DNA from: Rhizomucor pusillus
Taxonomy: Eukaryota; Mucoromycota; Mucoromycetes; Mucorales; Lichtheimiaceae
Length of the DNA: 42,862 nt
Direction: 5' to 3'
NCBI GenBank assembly: GCA_900175165.2
Contig: FWWN02000136.1
Span: 1 to 42,862, forward strand
Part shown: positions 41,384-42,862 of the stretch, piece by piece
Position numbering within the stretch: the stretch's first letter is position 1
Layout: every line of letters begins with the position of its first letter
Position numbers and translations under genes: made by a program
The notes under the pieces: generated by a model
Databases searched by the model: none
Told to the model about the DNA's origin: nothing
Seen by the model: only the letters and a program-made list of their open reading frames with translations

Positions 41384-42673
41384 ATGAACATTCAATTCTT
41401 GTATGAGAATGGGAAAGGTTCTGTTGTCGACGAATATGGCAGACCGGAACCAATGGATTACATCGTTGATGAGGAGCAGTTCTGTCTTGAAACATTGAGC
41501 TCTCATACACAGTATTTAGCTCAACTGTCTATGGAAGGAGATAAAGCGATGGAGGCAATGCAGGTGGAAAATGTGGCAAAGTCTGATACTGATGTTGCCA
41601 TGAGGAAAACACCATTCAAGCGTACATCTACACGCTATTCTGATCAGGATAAAGTAAGGCTCTTCAAGTTATTGTTTGAGAAATGCTTGATGCGGCTGCT
41701 GCTGCGAAACGGCTTGGGATTCACGTTCGTACAGGACAAAAATGGGCTAGACAATATGAGAAGAATCCTGATAGTATCTTTGAGAAAAGAAGAAAGACTG
41801 GTCGTCCACGTATTCTCAATGATGAACATAAAAGCATTATTCTCGAATGCATTGATGAGAACCCTTCAGTCGTCCTGGACGAAGTGATGAACAAGTTAAA
41901 ACAAACATTTACAGAATTAAAAGTTTCTAAAAGTACATTGTTTGAATTTGTGGAAAAAAAACATTGCAACTTGTCTCTCAAAAAAGCTCGATTTCAACTC
42001 ATAGACCGGAACAATGAAGAAAAGATTCAAGAGCGCCTGGATTGGATTCGCAAATGGGAAAAAACAGACATGGGTTTTAGGACTAACTGTGTCTTTCTTG
42101 ATGAATCTGCGTTTCATATTAATTTGAAACGTAGTATGGCATGGTCTAAGAAAGGTTCCCCCGCAGTGGTCATTGCCTAAAACGCGGGCAAAAACAACCA
42201 CCATTTTAGGCGCAATTTCTGCCCAAGGTCTGATCAAATGCAGTCTCAGGCTTCCTCAGCCCGCACCCAATAAAAAAGAAAACGCGGATACGATGCTGCA
42301 CGAACAAGCAAAGGAACAGTTACAGGACACTATTTTAGTTTTTTGAAAGCCACCATGGATGAGATGGATGAAAGGTCATTACCTCGTGATGGATAATGCT
42401 CCTATTCATACATCGGTTGATATAGCCAAATATATTGAATCTCGTGGCTATCGCTGTGTCTATTTGCCTTCCTATTCTCCTGAACTTAATCCTATTGAGC
42501 AGTTCTGGTCAGTGGTTAAGAGTAAAATAAAACGTAACAAATTCCTGGAAACCGAGACTCTGATGACAAGAATTAGTGAAGCGTCCAATAGCTTGAAGCT
42601 GAGCGATTTCAAAGGCTTTGTTTGGCATTCACATAAATGCTTGGACAAATGTCGCAACAGGGAGCAACTTTAG
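41384..42673 (+). pseudogene. Tc1/mariner (IS630)-type DD34E transposase, decayed by several frameshifts
   Basis: Cut-and-paste transposase remnant read in at least three frames. Segment 1 (41384 to about 41680): N-terminal acidic part and YSDQDKVRLFKLLFEK. Segment 2 (about 41680 to 42175): helix-turn-helix AAAAAKRLGIHVRTGQKWAR, linker FEKRRKTGRPRILN, then the first catalytic Asp in CVFLDESAFHINLKRSMAWS. Segment 3 (about 42176-42270): PKTRAKTTTILGAISAQGLI. Segment 4 (about 42270-42355): GTVTGHYFSFLKATMDEMD. Segment 5 (about 42359-42673): second Asp in GHYLVMDNAPIHTS and Glu in YSPELNPIEQFW; Asp and Glu are 34 residues apart (DD34E). Breaks lie near 41680, 42176, in the A-run at 42270-42282, and near 42360, so the protein cannot be made. 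The three catalytic acids survive. Confidence 0.85.
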
Positions 42674-42862
42674 TTCCACTTTATCAAATGATAGTCATTT
42701 TCACAAAAAAAAGCGGGGGGAGCGGGTCCGCAGAATATGACAGGTTATGGATACCTTTTATTTTTTTGTAGTTTTCATACGGTAATAGGTTCGTTTCATC
42801 AATGCGGCATTGGAATAGATGAACAATCCTTGAACTTTTCCTTGTTCGTACACAGCATTCCA
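42674..42862. other. 3' flank of the transposase pseudogene
   Basis: 189 bp to the window edge, with an A-run followed by a G-run (AAAAAAAAGCGGGGGGAGCG at about 42705). It may contain the transposon's right end, but no inverted copy was found upstream. Confidence 0.35.

Noticed and set aside
41040..42862. Terminal inverted repeats and TA target duplication of the transposon
   Set aside because: I compared the 3' flank (around 42674-42740) with the sequence before 41384 and found no convincing inverted match, so element ends are not given.
1..42862. tRNA, rRNA, riboswitch or CRISPR features
   Set aside because: A scan for GGTTCGAATCC-like T-arms and for regular direct repeats found none; TTCG-containing stretches near 2460 and 4310 do not fold as tRNAs.
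1..42862. A biosynthetic or defence gene cluster
   Set aside because: Neighbouring genes belong to unrelated housekeeping pathways on alternating strands; nothing suggests a co-inherited system.

Overview
This window reads as nuclear DNA of an early-diverging fungus, most likely Mucoromycota. The genes are split by many short introns (mostly about 40-110 nt, GT...AG with CTAAC-like branch sites). Gene density is about one per 2.5 kb on both strands. The set is a fungal one: an APSES regulator, a Rrp36 homologue, an Ugo1 homologue, a secreted GH18 chitinase, and a decayed Tc1/IS630-type transposon of a kind common in these genomes. No bacterial operon, CRISPR array, tRNA or rRNA was recognised. 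All gene models were built by hand from reading frame, splice phase and protein-family motifs.

Layout. 1-1397 (+): 3' part of a vacuolar zinc transporter (ZRC1/COT1 type). 1649-7558 (-): three genes in tandem, namely Ran-binding protein 1 (YRB1), eIF2B gamma (GCD1) and an SF1 helicase (HCS1/IGHMBP2 type). 8087-8445 (+): a small I78-type protease inhibitor, convergent with 8507-11206 (-), a long MIT-domain protein. A 2.2 kb gene-poor stretch precedes 13427-14926 (+), a StuA-type APSES transcription factor. 15454-17307 (-): a mitochondrial ADCK1/MCP2-type atypical kinase, divergent from 17529-18848 (+), RRP36. 18971-20727 (+): GH18 chitinase. 21019-28188 (-): the 2205-residue PtdIns3P 5-kinase FAB1, divergent from 28957-30117 (+), an EI24-family ER membrane protein. 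30357-31064 (-): riboflavin kinase FMN1, divergent from 31603-34922 (+), 2-oxoglutarate dehydrogenase E1 (KGD1). 35293-36438 (-): a Tra2-like RRM/SR protein. 37298-37725 (-): a possible small secreted protein. 38773-40534 (+): UGO1-like mitochondrial carrier-fold fusion protein. 41384-42673 (+): transposase pseudogene.

Most genes are housekeeping and unrelated in pathway: metal storage, Ran cycle, translation initiation, RNA/DNA helicase, ribosome biogenesis, endolysosomal lipid signalling, flavin synthesis, TCA cycle, splicing and mitochondrial fusion. Several pairs share short divergent promoters (ADCK1/RRP36, FAB1/EI24, FMN1/KGD1).

The most unusual signal is in the introns rather than in a gene cluster. 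Six introns in four genes (HCS1, FAB1 twice, FMN1, UGO1 twice) begin with GC instead of GT. All six share the identical donor GCAAGT, and all restore conserved protein sequence only when read as GC-AG. That is about 6 of 77 introns. In HCS1 the Walker A motif can be rebuilt only through an apparent 2-nucleotide microexon. No novel defence or biosynthetic system was found.
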